From Rhizomucor pusillus (Eukaryota; Mucoromycota; Mucoromycetes; Mucorales; Lichtheimiaceae): a DNA stretch of 64,000 bases. The notes beneath the pieces are model-generated. The model worked only from the letters and a program-made list of their open reading frames with translations. It had not been told where the DNA came from and did not search any database. The position numbers and the translations under genes were made by a program. Below, piece by piece: positions 1 through 13,130 of the stretch (positions within the stretch are counted from its first letter, which is position 1; each line of letters starts with the position of its first letter). Location: positions 1 to 64,000 of the forward strand of contig FWWN02000700.1 of assembly GCA_900175165.2 (NCBI GenBank), in the 5' to 3' direction.

Positions 1-759
1 GGAGGACATGCAGTGTCGTTATAATCTAGGATGTGTTTTCGTCCGCGGGTTGGCAGTCTATACGTCTACATGATGTTTTGGGAGATAGTTCCCTCCTGAA
101 TGACGAGAGGAATCCGGAATGGCAACCAGAGATTGGGACGCCGTAGATATCCTGGGAGTCCGTAGATTTCTCAAGACCGCTCCTCTGTCTCGTAGGATGG
201 AATAATTTAAAGGACGTCGGTTGATCGGCAACAGAGACGGTAATCCGATTGTCTATCGATGGACATAAGGATATTATGGTGAATGACCTCCTAAATTCGG
301 ATCTGCTGGAAGACCGTGTCAAATAAATTTATCTTTGAATCTCAAAAGTACGTACGGTAGACGCGTTTGTAATGGTCGTGTAGATTTCGTTTGCTTGCCT
401 TATCGGCGTTGCTAGATTTCGTGGGGTACCAGTAGTGACAGTTTCACTTCAAAGGTGCGCGACCGCGATAGGGTAACACAGAATTTCCTTATGTAGAAAA
501 GTCCAGAACTCTTTGCAGGAATAAGAGACACCTCTATTTTTTCACCTTTTGGCTGGTTTGACCTGGTTATTTGAGGGCGGTAGTCTTTTATCTATTTTGT
601 TTTCTTCTCTAGACGTAATTAATAATTTCAAAAATTTGAATGGGCTTCGCAAATAAAGAATTCTCGGGATTCGAATTCTTAATATAATAACAATATATAT
701 AGTAAAACTCGGACTGAACGGAATAGGTAAAATCTCATCTCCGTGAGATCACGGAGGAA
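1..759. other. Left-edge sequence, no gene recognised
   Basis: An open stretch of about 98 codons exists on the minus strand (26-322), but I recognise no family in it and its composition does not separate it from chance. The right half (560-720) is AT-rich and precedes the tRNA. It could hold the end of a gene lying to the left of the window. Confidence 0.4.
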
Positions 760-833
760 GCTCGCTTAGCTCAGTTGGTTAGAGCGTGGTGCTAATAACG
801 CCAAGGTCACAGGTTCGATCCCTGTAGTGAGCA
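760..833 (+). tRNA. tRNA-Ile (anticodon AAT)
   Basis: This is a 74-nt cloverleaf without an intron. The acceptor stem pairs GCTCGCT with AGTGAGC, with one G-T pair. The D arm is GCTC...GAGC. The anticodon stem TGGTG/CGCCA holds loop CTAATAA, so the anticodon is AAT, read as IAU after deamination, for isoleucine. The T arm is ACAGG-TTCGATC-CCTGT. No CCA is encoded, as expected for a eukaryote. Internal A and B boxes lie within the D and T arms. Confidence 0.95.
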
Positions 834-1915
834 TAAATTGCTCATTTACACGTTCTTCCGATGCTTTCTTTTTTGCATTTTTGTTAATCTCGGTCTCTGT
901 CGTAACGCTTCTTGTTTTGCGTTACGAACCCCCGCAGGAAGGAGAAGATGAATGCTACATAACTATGCTTTATACTGTTGCTTACCTTTTGCAGCACTAA
1001 CTATACAGAGCATAATCGTTGAGATGAGAAAGTGTTGTGGACCATCCGTCGTCAAGAAAATGAAATCGAAATAGTAAACGGATATAGAATCTCTGCACGC
1101 AATTGCGTCACATCGCCAGCGGACACTTACTCCAATAGTAAAATTAACTCCCTTCCCTGTTCTTGTTTTCATTTTTCTGGGGGGAGGTTAAGTTCGTTTT
1201 ATTATTATTCTGAATCAATTAGCTAAAGAGTCTTAAAGAAAGTTGAAAAGCGGCTGATCTCAATCAAGCCGTTTAACATCGCCTAAAGCGAGACGTCCGC
1301 AACAAGTCATTGCTAATTAAGGCAGAGCAGTATTTGTGATATTTTGCCATTATATCCTTTGCAGTAGTATCTAATAAAATGATGAAGCAATTTTTACTGT
1401 ACAGAAGTATGGCTAGACAGTTATTATAGACTGTGGGAGGGAGGAACTCCTATTGAAACTGCAAAGTCTTAAACAAACGTTAACCAGAGCCAGAGAAAAA
1501 TGGCCCCAGGGAGCTTGAAGAGATGTATGATCGGCATATTATAAAATGCGTAGTATAACTTTCTCTGAACTAAAATAGAATGGAATTCAGAGACATAACT
1601 TCAGCAAGTGCTATGTCATCCAGTGACTTTCAAGACTGCCTAGTAAAGGGATGGATGGTATGCTGTCCATATTGTGTTCTGCTGATCAAAATCTTGCCAA
1701 AAATCCTGATTGAGATTCCGAGCTCCAGTGCATGGTGTACAAGGAATAAACTCCACTATTCAAGAATCTGTATTTATAGTGATGATATAAAAGTCAGGGG
1801 ACAGTTTCGAGGTTCTATAAAACGAACTGGTCTTTGATCTGTAGCTGCAGAACGTAATTCACCTTCTACTAGGTATGCGGATAAGAGGAAGGTGGATAAG
1901 TATTGCTAATGGCGT
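834..1915. other. Intergenic, no gene recognised
   Basis: About 1.1 kb between the tRNA and the 3' end of the SPX transporter gene. A T-rich run just after the tRNA (866-885) could serve as the RNA polymerase III stop. An 85-codon open frame at 1580-1837 (plus) has no recognisable similarity. No repeats or RNA genes were seen. Confidence 0.4.
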
Positions 1916-4406
1916 TTAGAATCCAAGGATGGTCATAAGCACGTAACCAATCGTAGCGACACATAGCATTGTAAACACGCTAGATGGGATGCCGTTTCGT
2001 AAAAAGTCCTTGGTGGACAAGTATGCCTGACCAAGCTCGTTTTCTTGCGAGATTGCATTCATGTTTGGAAATCCAGATACTGGAAGACCCATAGCACCTG
2101 AGCACATAAAAGCCGTTCCCTACAAGACAATGGAGTTGAATAACTTGGAACCAAACTTCATGTGGAGCATTCTAGTTACCATAACCAGCAACCTTGGTTT
2201 AGGGTCTTCCATACGAGCACCAACTTCAGCGACAATGGGAAGGACAATCAATGCTGCTACAGTATGACTAATAAATGTTGCCATGACGAGCACCAGTGCA
2301 CTGAACACAAACAAGACTTCGAAAGCCGACATGTCGGTGACCAGTTCTTGGATATGGCTGGCAATAGTGTAAAGCAGTCCAGAGCTCTCAACGGCCTTTC
2401 CGAGTGCGATTCCACCCATGGCCAGCATTATGACGTTCCATAAAAAGTTGTTGAAATCATCCTTTGTTAACAGTCCAGGTCCAAAGAAAGCAACCAGCGG
2501 TATGATGGCAATCACGCCCATATCGCCAAAGGTATCCTCGTATGTGTGCGCGAGACACCACATGACAATGGTCAACAACGTGACAAGGCACACATATATC
2601 TGGGTCAATGTGATTGGATCGTTGGATGCACGGATGGTATGGATCTGCGGCGTTTGTCGTTCGGGTCTGTAGTTCCACAGCAACCAGAGCCAGATGATAA
2701 AGTTTCCTGCAAGGCAAAGGGGTATAGAAACAGCGAACCACTCTGCCCAGGATGGTGGAGGGTTCATGTTTTGGATAGCAATGACGTTTTGAGGTGAGGA
2801 AATCGGTGAAGCCATGCCGCCCAAATTGGAAGCAAGGGCGATACCAAGGATGAGACAGGGTGCAAATGTTGAATCGACGGGCAAAGTACGCAGGATGGGT
2901 TGGATAAGGGAGAAACAGAGAACTGGTGCCGCCACGTTACTGATCCACATGCTTGCCACAGTTGCCACCAGCATGTTGACGAGCAAAACACGATTAGGGT
3001 TGGTTCCAGCCTTGGATAGAACAAACGTTGCCATGGATTTTGCAATACCAAATTTGCTGAGAGCTCCAGCGATCGCAAATCCACCTAGCAAGAGCATAAT
3101 GACCGGCGAGAACATGCTTGCAAAAACGCGCTTGGTAGCATCTGGGGCACTCAGTTGCTCGTGACCTTCTCCGTCAGAGCGCATTACCCGTAATATCACA
3201 ATTAAAAACGGAACGATCAATGCAGTGACAAACAGCGGCATCACCTCGCCAGCCCACAGGATACTAGCGAAAACCAGTACAGCAAAGCATCGATTTTGCT
3301 CTACTTCACTGAAGATTTGGGTATTTAGAAGTATCGCAAATACGACGATGCTAATTGTCAGGATAAATAGTTGGAAGACGGTGTCACGCTGGACCTGCAG
3401 GGTGCCCAGCGGTGTACGGAGCGAGACAGGTTTGGCCTCCTTGACACCTACAGTTTGCACCTTGCGCTCCTGTCCAATCATGTCTCGCCAAACCATATTG
3501 CGCTCCCATACAATGCGTTCTCGCAGATGGGTCTTGAGTTCTCCAATAGCGGCATCCAGATCGCCATCAGTGACTAGAGCTGCATACAACCGTTCGGTTT
3601 GTTGGATCCTGCCGTTCAATTTTTGCTTGGTCAGAGACTTGAACGGATAAGCGGCACCGACGTGATTTGAGGTATAATAGCGCTTCAGGTTGCTATTTGT
3701 GATCTTGTCGTACTTTTTGAGAATCTTGGAAAATGCCGTCTGGTTAAGGGCGACAAAGGATTTGAGTTCAGATAGCAAGACAAACAGATCGACGGTTCGT
3801 TTCCGTAGCTCGATGGAGTCTGCAACGTCCAGACCAACCCAGGCTGGTGACTCGGACGGTAAATGCTGTTCTGGATCTGCGTCGGCGACGTTTTGTGAGA
3901 CGATACCAGGTGGCAAGTCTGAATCAACGTCTACCCGTGATTCACGACGCGCAAAGTCTGGCGTCCTAGAGCGAGGGTTGTCCGTATATGTTTCTCCATT
4001 CACTGCAGGCAATTGTTCGTTGAGATCAACCATGAGCTGATCGACCGCCTTGTACAGCTCCTTCTCCTTCTTTACATAAAACTTGACGATCTTATCTAAT
4101 GAGCTGTCGAGAGCTGCAATGAACCGTCCGTTGCTGGACTCGATGGCATCTGTGTCGGCGATGAGGGATGTATGCTCGCTTGGTCCTCGTTCCCTATCTT
4201 CTGACGGTCCGTGCGTCGCACCATAGCTGGCAACTCGGTCTCTCTCTATAGAGTACACGAGCTTCTTGAGATTGGAATATCTGTACAAACAAGGTCCATT
4301 TTAAGCTTTATCGGCAGCAATAGATCGGATGTATTTATACGTACGGCAGATAATAGTCTGACCAGTCCGGAACAGCGTTGAACTGTAGTTGGTGCGAAAA
4401 CTTCAT
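1916..4406 (-). CDS. SPX-domain low-affinity phosphate transporter (Pho87/Pho90/Pho91 type)
   Basis: Plasma- or vacuolar-membrane phosphate permease with a cytosolic SPX sensor that binds inositol pyrophosphates in this family. Model: exon 1 4345-4406, exon 2 2180-4280, exon 3 1916-2119, joined by GTACGT...ACAG and GTAACT...GTAG introns; 788 residues. The start MKFSHQLQFNAVPDW is the classic SPX N-terminus, and the basic SPX helix FSKILKKYDKITNSNLKRYY follows near residue 215. A divalent-anion symporter (DASS) domain with about 12 membrane segments occupies the rest. It includes the anion-binding stretches SNVAAPVLCF and LGGMASPISSPQN in the first half and CSGAMGLPVSGFPN in the second. Which of the three yeast paralogues it matches cannot be decided here. 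Its SPX ligand is made and destroyed by pathways including the DIPP-type Nudix enzyme at 59.2 kb. Confidence 0.93.
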
Positions 4407-5862
4407 ATACAGAGAAAGGGGAGGAGGTGGAGCTGCTGGGCGGAAAGTTGGGCAGGAGGGAGAGTGAGTTTTTCTGCTGTCTTGAAAATCAAAGAGCCAA
4501 TGATATCGTATCCTATTCCAGGTACCCGCGCGTGAACAACAATGATCAAAATGTCGGTGCGGTTTGTTTGTCAGTCCTTGTTCATACAAACATTGGCAGT
4601 CCAATTGTTATGCGCTCGTGCGCACCTCGATTGGCTTCCGTTCGCAGCACCGTAAAGTCAGTCCGCATCATTTTGATGCCATCTGACATTTTCTTCTAGT
4701 CACACCGCGTTCCATTTACAGTGTGCACACAAAAGATCCTATATGTCAAAATCATGGACATATTGTTACAGTAAAATCGGAAACGTTGGCGCATGGATAT
4801 GAATTGCCTGCTGGTTCCGCGACCAAATTTCTCTTCTGCGTATCCAGTTTCTGAATGCACCTTTACAAATTATGTAAAGTTTGCTTCCATAAACAGCACA
4901 CGGAACCAGAAAGTTTTGGAGTGTCTCCTTCCATTTGTCAGAAAATCAAGGGAACATCAGCGATGTCCAAATTCTGTAAGTTGGCAAACGCGTAAAATAT
5001 GTTCCATCGCAATATGAACGATTCTTACATCCCTTTACCTGATCTAAATCCCTTTATGTTGAATGAATCTGATTGTATCACAAATATATTGCCTATCATC
5101 ATCGTATCAAGTAAAAGAGTTAAATGTCATCACCACGGCCGGATTATCATCTTTGTCGATCCAACTATTCGTCTGGTGCCATTCTGCATTCGTGCGTGGT
5201 ACTGATCACACTGGTCCTGAAGCTTGCTAATTTTCTTTTCACTACTAGTCATACGTATGACTATGCTTGGAGCTAGATCATCTAACAGTTCTTCTTATTC
5301 TAGCGCTGCTCTGTGTATCGACTTACCATATCTCAAATATAAGACTCGTTGAGTAAGGCGGTATGCGATGAATAGTAGTTTTAATAGGTCTCATCCAGAT
5401 GATAACCTACTTGCTCGCTCCTCTCGCTATGATCTCTGTGCAAAGCATTTGTTCCACATTGACTTCTCTTTTCGAACGGTTTTGCTCCTACTGTCCAATT
5501 ATACCTGTGCTCGTATAATTAAATGATATGTTGCTGCTGACAGATAAGAAACCTTTATAGTTATATCATGAGCATCTTCGTCATTGAAGTCATTCTCAAT
5601 AAACACAGTATTGGAGCGTTAAAAAATGTCAGCATATATGTATTAGCGAAATGAAACTAGACAAGGAGAGAGAGAGGGCAAAGGAGATATAGCGCGAGGC
5701 AGATAGGAAGTAAAAATGTTGTCCAGCAGAGAGAAAGAGCGAGAGATGGGCGATAAAAAAGAAAAGAAGAAAAAAATAAATATAGGAAGAGGGGAATAGC
5801 TGATATTGTACTTGTCAGATTCAAGCAGGTAGTGGTTGTATGTGATGCCGCGCCAGCTCGGC
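4407..5862. other. Long intergenic region
   Basis: About 1.45 kb between the 5' end of the SPX transporter gene and the 3' end of the RhoGAP gene, both on the minus strand. It must contain the transporter promoter near 4407-4700. Short open frames on both strands show no family similarity. A purine-rich patch occurs at 5660-5800. Nothing else is evident. Confidence 0.4.
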
Positions 5863-5933
5863 TTAGCGGGCAGAAGAAGACGCATTGACTGGGGAGGAGG
5901 ACAAATCAGGCAACGGTGTGGAGGGCGTCGCGG

Positions 5934-5985
<52 letters not shown>

Positions 5986-8900
5986 AGAAGATGGTAGCTC
6001 TTGTGGTTGGGAATCTGGACTGGGCGTAGTAGGCATGATCGCCGGTGAAGAGTGCTGCCGCACAGGCATAGCAGGCAAATTGTTTGGCTGCGGCTGTGGT
6101 TTCTTGAGCTTCATAACCAACTCGCATTTTCGCAAAATATCGCGGGCGCTTGCCTCCATGTCGCCTTTTCCGTACGACAAACTCTCCAAAAGCAGGACAA
6201 AGTCTTCAGGTACCTGATAACGCCCGTTACTTCATGTGCCTTTATACAGAAAATCTTTCTCATTCTTACCATACAAAAATCCTGCTGGTATTCCAACAAT
6301 AGACGAACGGCTTCGATACCCGCGAAGGATTCGTCTTTGGCTGGATCCTTATTTTTGGATTCAAGAATATTTGGTGCAAGCATAGTCGCTAGGTTAAGCG
6401 TATCCATCTTGTTGCCTCCTCCTCCTTCTTCTATGTATGCAAACGTAGAAACCCATTTCAGGAACAAGAACAATACTTCCATGGTATCTCGATTCGGTTT
6501 GGGAAGTAGCAAGCACGATAAATGAAGAACACGTTTCCTATCTTCCAGCGATTCCAGTTCTAAAAAAGTGACCTGATTAACATTATGCATCGTATGCTAG
6601 GAAAATGTAAACATTACTGTTCACCACCGTAAACAATTTGTAAAGTTTAAAAGTAAGAAGAGGTTCAGGTAAATCGCGCAAGAACTTTTTGATGAGGGCT
6701 GCAATTTGGACGGGACCCTCGTTTACCAACTGAACGTTGGCGTTCGCATCAATTTCCTCGGCAATGTCTTTGAGCCTTCGGATATTTCCGTTCTTTCTGA
6801 AAATGCCTTCGACGCTCATATCTTATACAACATGTATTTGCGTAAGTCTCATCTCTTTGGCTGGCCATTCAAGGAAATCGTGGATACGTACCCATCTTTT
6901 TCATTGCAGAGATACAATCTTCAACGAAGGCAGGTATCCTGATGCCGCTGGCACCTGCTCCCAGATGGGACTCGACTCCTGTTCTTTCAATCAGAGCTTC
7001 CAGCGGCACTCCAAATGTAGCTTCTGAATACTCGAATCAGCTACTTTTTGCCACACAATTTTTCAGTTCTATACGTTTCCAATTTATACCTTTGGAGCGA
7101 GGTGCTTTTTTGCTACCACCCGTCTTGAGGCCAGTGACAAACTTTCCCCACAGCGAGTTTCCTTTCTTGTCATCGATGAGATCGACAAGCTCTTCAAGGG
7201 TGAAGTAACCCTTCAAAAGCTCTTCCAAATGTAAAACTGCAATGTGTTTGACCATAAAGTGATTGAGAGCACTGAGTTCTGCAATATAGCTGAATTTGGC
7301 AACAGGTTTGTTTTTTGAGTATACTTGGCTTGGTGGTCGAGTAGAAACGCCTCCTTCTTTTTGATGTGCGTTCTGCAAAATGCTACCCAACGATAATGCA
7401 CCGTCGCTTGTACTGTTTTGCATGTTTGTAGGGCGCTGCGCTGGCGGATAGTTCAAGTTGTTGGTGCCTTGGATTGCGGTAGGAGATTCACATATGTCGT
7501 TGTCACTGGCTTCACTGGCCACAGATGCAACTGTTGGACTGGGTGTTTCGAGTATGGTGGATCGCTTTGCAACTCTGTGCGAGTCTGTCAATTTTCGCCG
7601 CAACTGCGTCGATTTCATTCTCTTGATATCACCCAGATGGATCGTCTCCTTCGTTGACTGACCGTCCGTAAACGACTTTGCTCGGGAATCTTGTGTCAAA
7701 AATCCCGGTGGTGATTTACCAGCGGGCGTCTTTTGAGTAGGGACTTCTATTCCTTTGGGTCTTAACAAAGGACCGGTCATTGTATCTAAAACAATTCTGC
7801 ACTCACCGTTAACATCCAACAAGCCATACAGTCTCCTGAGCGCTACACGCAGAAGAAATCCAAATTGTTGTAGACGTGACACATGCTCGAAACCTTGTTT
7901 CAAACCGGTACCGGATGAACCACAACCTTTGCACAGCAACGTGGCATCTTTGGGATCCCAGAACGCAGTGGTATACTGATCACGTAAAGGCAGACAGCAT
8001 TTTGAGCAAGCAAAACAACCATCATGCCAGCGCATATGAGCTAGGCGGAAGCACTGATCTTCACATGTCTCGTGGCAGAACTGGCAAGTATCGCAATCAA
8101 GACTGGATAATGAATCGTCGTCAAATGAATATGTCTGCCTATTGGCAAGTTCGACAAGTTGTTCCAAAAATCGACTGATCGGTGAGGATTGACCATCTTG
8201 GGAAGAATCCTGACGAATAGTAGGTAAGCAAAATGCGTAACATTATGGAAAAGCTGCTTACCAAATTGAGCGCAGCTGTCAAGCTAATGCGGATCAGAAC
8301 TTTGAGGTAGTGGGCCAGACCTGTCACCAGAGACAGGAGCTCTTCGGTCAAGCCGATTGGGCGAAGCCCGGTCTCGCGGGCGTGCGACAAGAGCGTAAAG
8401 AAATTGATAATTTTCCTGCAAAGTAGTTTTGACTCCTTTCTGTATTTTGGTTCTGGTCTCCCTTTGCTTTGATACTGAGCGACTAGATCATCGATCGCGG
8501 CAAACACAACCTCGACATGCGTGACGAAATAATCGGCCATCTTGAGACCTTCAATGTAGCTCCCACCGGAAACGTGAACAAGCATATCAGAAATGCAAGC
8601 AGCAGCGGATTCTACAACGGGAAATCAGCTACGCTTCTTTTATTTCCGGTCGTATCCGAGCTATCGTATACCTTCAAATGCAGACAAGACAGTCCAAATT
8701 CGGTACACTTTGATTTCCATGGCTTCCTGGACCTCGCGAAGCTGATCGGGTGTTAATTTAGAAAGATCTACATGGCAATATTTTCAGTAACGTCACATTA
8801 GCGGCGATTTATTTCCTTTACCTTGCTCCTGCTTGATAGCATTATCTCCTTCCTCAGAGATAGACTGAGAGATCTTTACATTCCAGTACTTTTAAATGCG

Positions 8901-9561
8901 TTAAAACAATGATGGACATGTGCGCTATTGATTGATTGGTTCCTTGATCTGTACCTTGTGTATCATGTAACATTCAGGGTGCCAGTGCTCATCGATGCCG
9001 TTCCGATTAATATCCAGAAATTGCTTTAGGATAGCTGTCTGACATCCAGAGCATTTGATAGCGAATTTGATCGAATAGTGATAGTAACAATACACGTTGT
9101 TGTCATATTCATAGTAAGAGTCGTCAGGACCAAAGACAACGGAGCAGGCTGCACAGCAAAAGTGCCCGACGTGGTATTTCTTGCCGAGGGCAGTGATGTA
9201 TGAGCCTTTCAAAGCATCGCCGCAGCTGGCACAGACTAAATTAAGCCTGCGAAAGTAATCGAGCTCGCATAAAGGCTGCTGAGTACCGTCTGCTGCTTCG
9301 ATCGGGAAAAAACGAGATGCGACTGGTTTGTTGCAATCCTATCCGTGCATTGTTAGCAAGTCCTGCTGGCTCCTGAGCTCCCCTTTGACTCCCTTAGCTT
9401 ACAATGCAGGTAAAGCAGTCTTGATGAAAGGTGCCTTCCAAGGCGCGTACGAACTGTCCTTCCAGCGGCTTTCGGCATTTAGTACAAAGGAGTGTGGATG
9501 GCGTAGTGTTGACAGCTGGTCCAGGCAATGGTTCGCTGGATGAGCCCTCGTGTGCTGTCAT
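5863..9561 (-). CDS. LIM-domain Rho GTPase-activating protein (Rga1-like)
   Basis: Predicted to stimulate GTP hydrolysis on Rho/Cdc42 and so control polarity and wall growth. The ATG at 9561 opens exon 1 (9403-9561). It encodes LIM1 (CTKCRKPLEGQFVRAL...HQDCFTC), continued in the next exon, followed by LIM2 (CASCGDALKG...CSGCQTAI...HPECYMIH). After a helical linker (8139-8585) comes LIM3 (CQFCHETC...HDGCFACSKC) near 7900-8100, then a low-complexity linker. The C-terminal RhoGAP domain has the arginine-finger motif GIFRKNG (6800-6830) and FLRDLPEPLLTF. About ten short introns interrupt it. The tail has roughly 18 consecutive threonines encoded by a trinucleotide run, then a Ser/Pro-rich end. 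The order LIM-LIM-LIM-RhoGAP matches S. pombe Rga1-type proteins. It is head-to-head with RAD17 across 162 bp. Confidence 0.9.
5933..5985 (+). repeat. (GTT)n microsatellite inside the RhoGAP coding region
   Basis: About 18 uninterrupted GTT units on the plus strand, read on the minus strand as a poly-threonine tract near the C-terminus of the RhoGAP protein. Uninterrupted trinucleotide runs of this length are normally length-polymorphic. Confidence 0.9.
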
Positions 9562-9723
9562 TGCGGGGGGTGGGCAGCCGGTCCCTGAACGATGTATATT
9601 ATTGTTGGAAAAGGGAACAAAGCAGGACCAAAGTGGGGAATTGAGAGGTTGAGAATGAAACCGTGACCGTTCCCCTTTCTCTCTCTCTCTCTTGATCCTC
9701 TCTCACTCTTTTCCTTCCCAGCT
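9562..9723. promoter_or_regulatory. Short divergent promoter between the RhoGAP gene and RAD17
   Basis: Only 162 bp separate the two start codons, so the genes must share promoter sequence. On the plus strand it carries a pyrimidine tract (9670-9720, CTCTCT-rich) next to the RAD17 start. No TATA box is evident. Confidence 0.5.
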
Positions 9724-11947
9724 ATGAGTTCTTCATTCTCGGGAGACGATCCGGTATACTTTCACGAGTCAATTGAGCCTCGGCCCCCTCTTAGAGCTAA
9801 ATTGTCTTTGTAGCCATTCGTGCTCCCAGGTTATGCAACTCAACACCAGAAAGGCAAAAGAAAAAATGCGGCAAAACGTGGTCTGACGCCAGATCGCGAC
9901 GATCACACTCTAGGTACAATTCAAACTGACACTTCTGAACGCGAGAAAACACATATTCAAACGTGATCGCTCTCTTTAGTACATGAATTGTGGTCTGAAA
10001 AGTATTCGCCAAAGGACGTGGTACGCAGCGGCGGACAATGATTATTGCCTCACAATTTATGCTAATGCAACTTTGTGAGTTTAGGAACAAGTCGCAGTGA
10101 TGCCACAAAAAAAGAAGGAAGTCAAAGCATGCCTGGAGCAGTCTGCACTGAAAGGACCCAAGGGTCGATATAAAGTACGTGCTTGATACATTAACTGCAA
10201 CTTTTTTTCTTCAATCTTCCTTTCTTATTCATGGTGTCACACGCAGTGCCTCGTTCTGTCGGGACCAGCAGGTTGCGGCAAGAGTACATTAATACGCTTA
10301 CTGGGAAGCAGTTTGGGCTACAGCATTATCGAGTATTCCAATTCAGTATCCAGCAGCAAGTGGGAGTCTTCCTCTCTAATGGATGGTAAATGTCAGCCGT
10401 GAGCATTTTGTGGAACCGCGAAATTAAGACCACCATAGGGTACGAGAGCGAAATCGACAAGTTCGAAAATTTTCTGACAAATGCCATGAGCTTAAGCGCA
10501 CTTGGCAGCAGCAATGAATCGGGTAGACCCCGGATCATCTTGCTTGACGATATACCAGACTTGACAACAAACTACATCAAATCACGGTTTCACCAACTGC
10601 TCACCAACTGCATCTCTGTCAAAGGTCCCTTCCTATTGGTCATAGTGATTAGCGATGCATGGATGGATATCGGTGCACGTCGCCAGTACTCAATGGATAC
10701 GATGCTATCGAACAAGATAGATATTGTCCCAGCAGAGGTCCTTCAAAGTCCACTGTGTGCGACTATCCAGTAAGGATCAACAACATTGGAGGAAGAGGAT
10801 ACATATCCGAACTTATGCTCTCATTAGATTTAATCCGATCACTCCTGTCCGGTTAAGGAAAGCGCTTGAGCAGATCAATAGCTGTGAAGTTATGAGCATG
10901 AACCGTGGAGTCTCAAGAGACAAAATCAGCCAGATTGTAGAATTATCGCAGGGAGATATTCGCAACGCCATCAACGCACTCCAGTTTTTCAGTATACCCG
11001 CCCTACCTACGCAAACGATACCCGCAAAACGAAAACTTGGTAGCGACGATGATGCAGGTAGAAACCACAAGGCAGTGATAGGGTAAGCATCGACTCTAGG
11101 TTCCCTTACGGAAGCGTGGAAACTAATGCCAGAATATATAGAGATATTGCCGCCAAGGATACGTCTTTAAGTCTGTTTCACGCAGTAGGGAAAGTACTCT
11201 ACCGTAAAAGTGAGTAAACAAGGCGTTGAGAATCTGCATTCTCCAATATGTTTGTAACTAAAAATATTGTAAAGGGACCGAGCAAGGCGATCTAGAGTCG
11301 AAAGCAGAGGTAAGTTGTCAGTAGCAATTTTCGACATGGTATTGAAACTGAACTCTCGGATGTAGTACATCCTCGACAATCTTCCAACAGATTCCAATAC
11401 GTTTTTAGCATACCTTCAACAAAACTACACTTCATTTGCAGATGATATATTCCAATGCGCAAGAGCGTCAAACTGGATAGCAGAGGCTGATGTTCTGGGA
11501 GCATCGGGTGCTTGGCAGGTAGCGATCCGTGCGTGCCCTTAGACGATGGTGTATATATTCTGACAATCAGTAAATTACACGGCAGGACACGGCACCGGCA
11601 GCGTACCAGGCGCTTGTGGCCATGCATGGGATTATGCAAATTCCTCCGGCGAGTTCAAGGCAATTTTATCAGATGCAAAAGCCTCCATATATTTCATCAT
11701 CAGTTGTAAAATCTGAATTATCAACATTGAAACCAAAAGGTATAGAAGAACATTTTCACTAATACTAAGATCGTTTGTTAACACCCGCTTAGTACCATTG
11801 ACAGCCAAAGCTGCCGCTGGCGAAGGATTGAGCGAGCACGACCCAGTGCATTGGAACGATGAAATCCAGAGCGACTTTAGCGAAGACGAATACGATGGGA
11901 TCTTTGGCGAGGGAGATGATTTAGCGGCTCTGGATGTATGTCCGTGA
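9724..11947 (+). CDS. RAD17: Checkpoint clamp loader subunit RAD17 (budding-yeast Rad24)
   Basis: AAA+ subunit that, with Rfc2-5, loads the 9-1-1 clamp at damaged DNA in the nucleus. The reading rests on splicing. Exon 1 from the ATG at 9724 ends before GTATAC, then an exon from about 9814, then LVHELWSEKYSPKDV joined to EQVAVMPQKKKEVKACL. This is the RFC-family box Y..KY.P.....VAV..KK..V. Walker A is SGPAGCGKSTLIRLL (10259-10303). The Walker B region is IILLDDIPDL, and sensor/lid segments follow (RFNPITPVRLRKAL, LSQGDIRNAINALQFF). The C-terminus is acidic (SDFSEDEYDGIFGEGDD), typical of Rad17. At least eight short introns are needed. RFC1 or Elg1 are less likely because BRCT or other flanking domains are absent and the acidic tail fits Rad17. 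Confidence 0.85.
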
Positions 11948-12279
11948 GCGAGGCCCGCTCGTCCGCGCAGTCGTGATAAACTTGTAAATAGTAGGGCAAA
12001 ATGTAATGAGTGAACAAGTAAAATTTTTGCATATAGCAAGAAAAATGTACAAGAAAAAATATGTATCCTAGTAATTGCCATTGATTCTTACCTTCCTTTT
12101 TTTTTTCCTTTTGCTTTTGAACTGTTATTATGATCAAACATGCTAGATCAATTTGATCCTGTTGGGCGGCGGACCGAATCTCGGATCGGAGAATCAAATT
12201 TCTCCACACAGTGTTGAAAACAGAGGGAGAGGGAGACACACTGACATTTCTTTTTCTGCACCGTACTATATTAAACCAC

Positions 12280-13130
12280 ATGTCGCTCCTGCGATCATTT
12301 TCTCAAAGACTTCCAGCTTTGACTTTTGCAGCGAGACGGTCGGCAGCGCTGACCCAGCTCCCCCAAAGAGCGTTCTCTTCTGGATCAGGTAAAGCCTGTC
12401 TTGCCATAAATTTCGAGAGAGAGAGAAAGAGGGGGCAGCACGATCGTGTAATACTCACGGTATATAACTTTTGCAGTTCTGTTGCACGGCAAAGGCAACG
12501 TCGCTCGAGGAGAAGGGTAGGTATACATATAAATATATATTTCTGGCACTTTATTCTGTATATCTGAGAATGCTTACAAGCTGTTCAGTCCATACACTGT
12601 CCATTTCATCACACCAGAGGGCGAGAAGATCACTATAAAGGCGGTTGAGGGCGATACCATGCTTGATCTAGCTCAGCGATACGATATCGATCTTGAATGT
12701 AAATATATACATACCAGTTTGGCTGTGTGTACGAACGTGATCACTCATCTTACTCAAATGCTAGGTGCATGCGAAGGATCCCTCGCATGCTCGACATGTC
12801 ACGTCATTTGCGATCCTGAATACTACGAGAAAATGGAAGAACCATCGGATGAGGAGAATGATATGCTGGACTTGGCATTTGGGTTGACTGAAACGTAAGG
12901 GTATCAATTTTTTTTTGGTCGCATGGAAATACGTAAAAGCTGAAAGGATTGGATAGATCTCGACTTGGATGCCAGATCGAAATGAACGACGAGTTGGACG
13001 GAATTACTGTACGGATCCCATCAGCTACTAGAAACCTGCGAGTCGATGGTAAGATTGGTTAGCAGATTTGGGAATTAGGACGCGTATATACTCAAACGGC
13101 CTTCCAGGTTCCAAGCCCACGCATCATTGA
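12280..13130 (+). CDS. YAH1: Mitochondrial [2Fe-2S] ferredoxin (adrenodoxin/Yah1)
   Basis: Matrix electron carrier for iron-sulfur cluster and haem A synthesis. The N-terminus [20 protein letters not shown] is an arginine-rich, acid-free mitochondrial presequence. Five to six exons give the plant/adrenodoxin-type fold: [32 protein letters not shown], then the cluster loop with ligands [10 protein letters not shown], and the fourth Cys in [10 protein letters not shown]. Conserved acidic partner-binding residues [14 protein letters not shown] follow. It ends SKPTHH and stop at 13128-13130. At the intron junction before the cluster loop, the T at the exon end plus GT gives a Cys directly before ACEG, where the family usually has Gly. 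The 330 bp before the gene hold only the RAD17 3' end and a promoter. Confidence 0.93.

Noticed and set aside
5885..6217. Poly-valine frame opposite the RhoGAP tail
   Set aside because: Antisense of the poly-threonine microsatellite within a well-supported gene.
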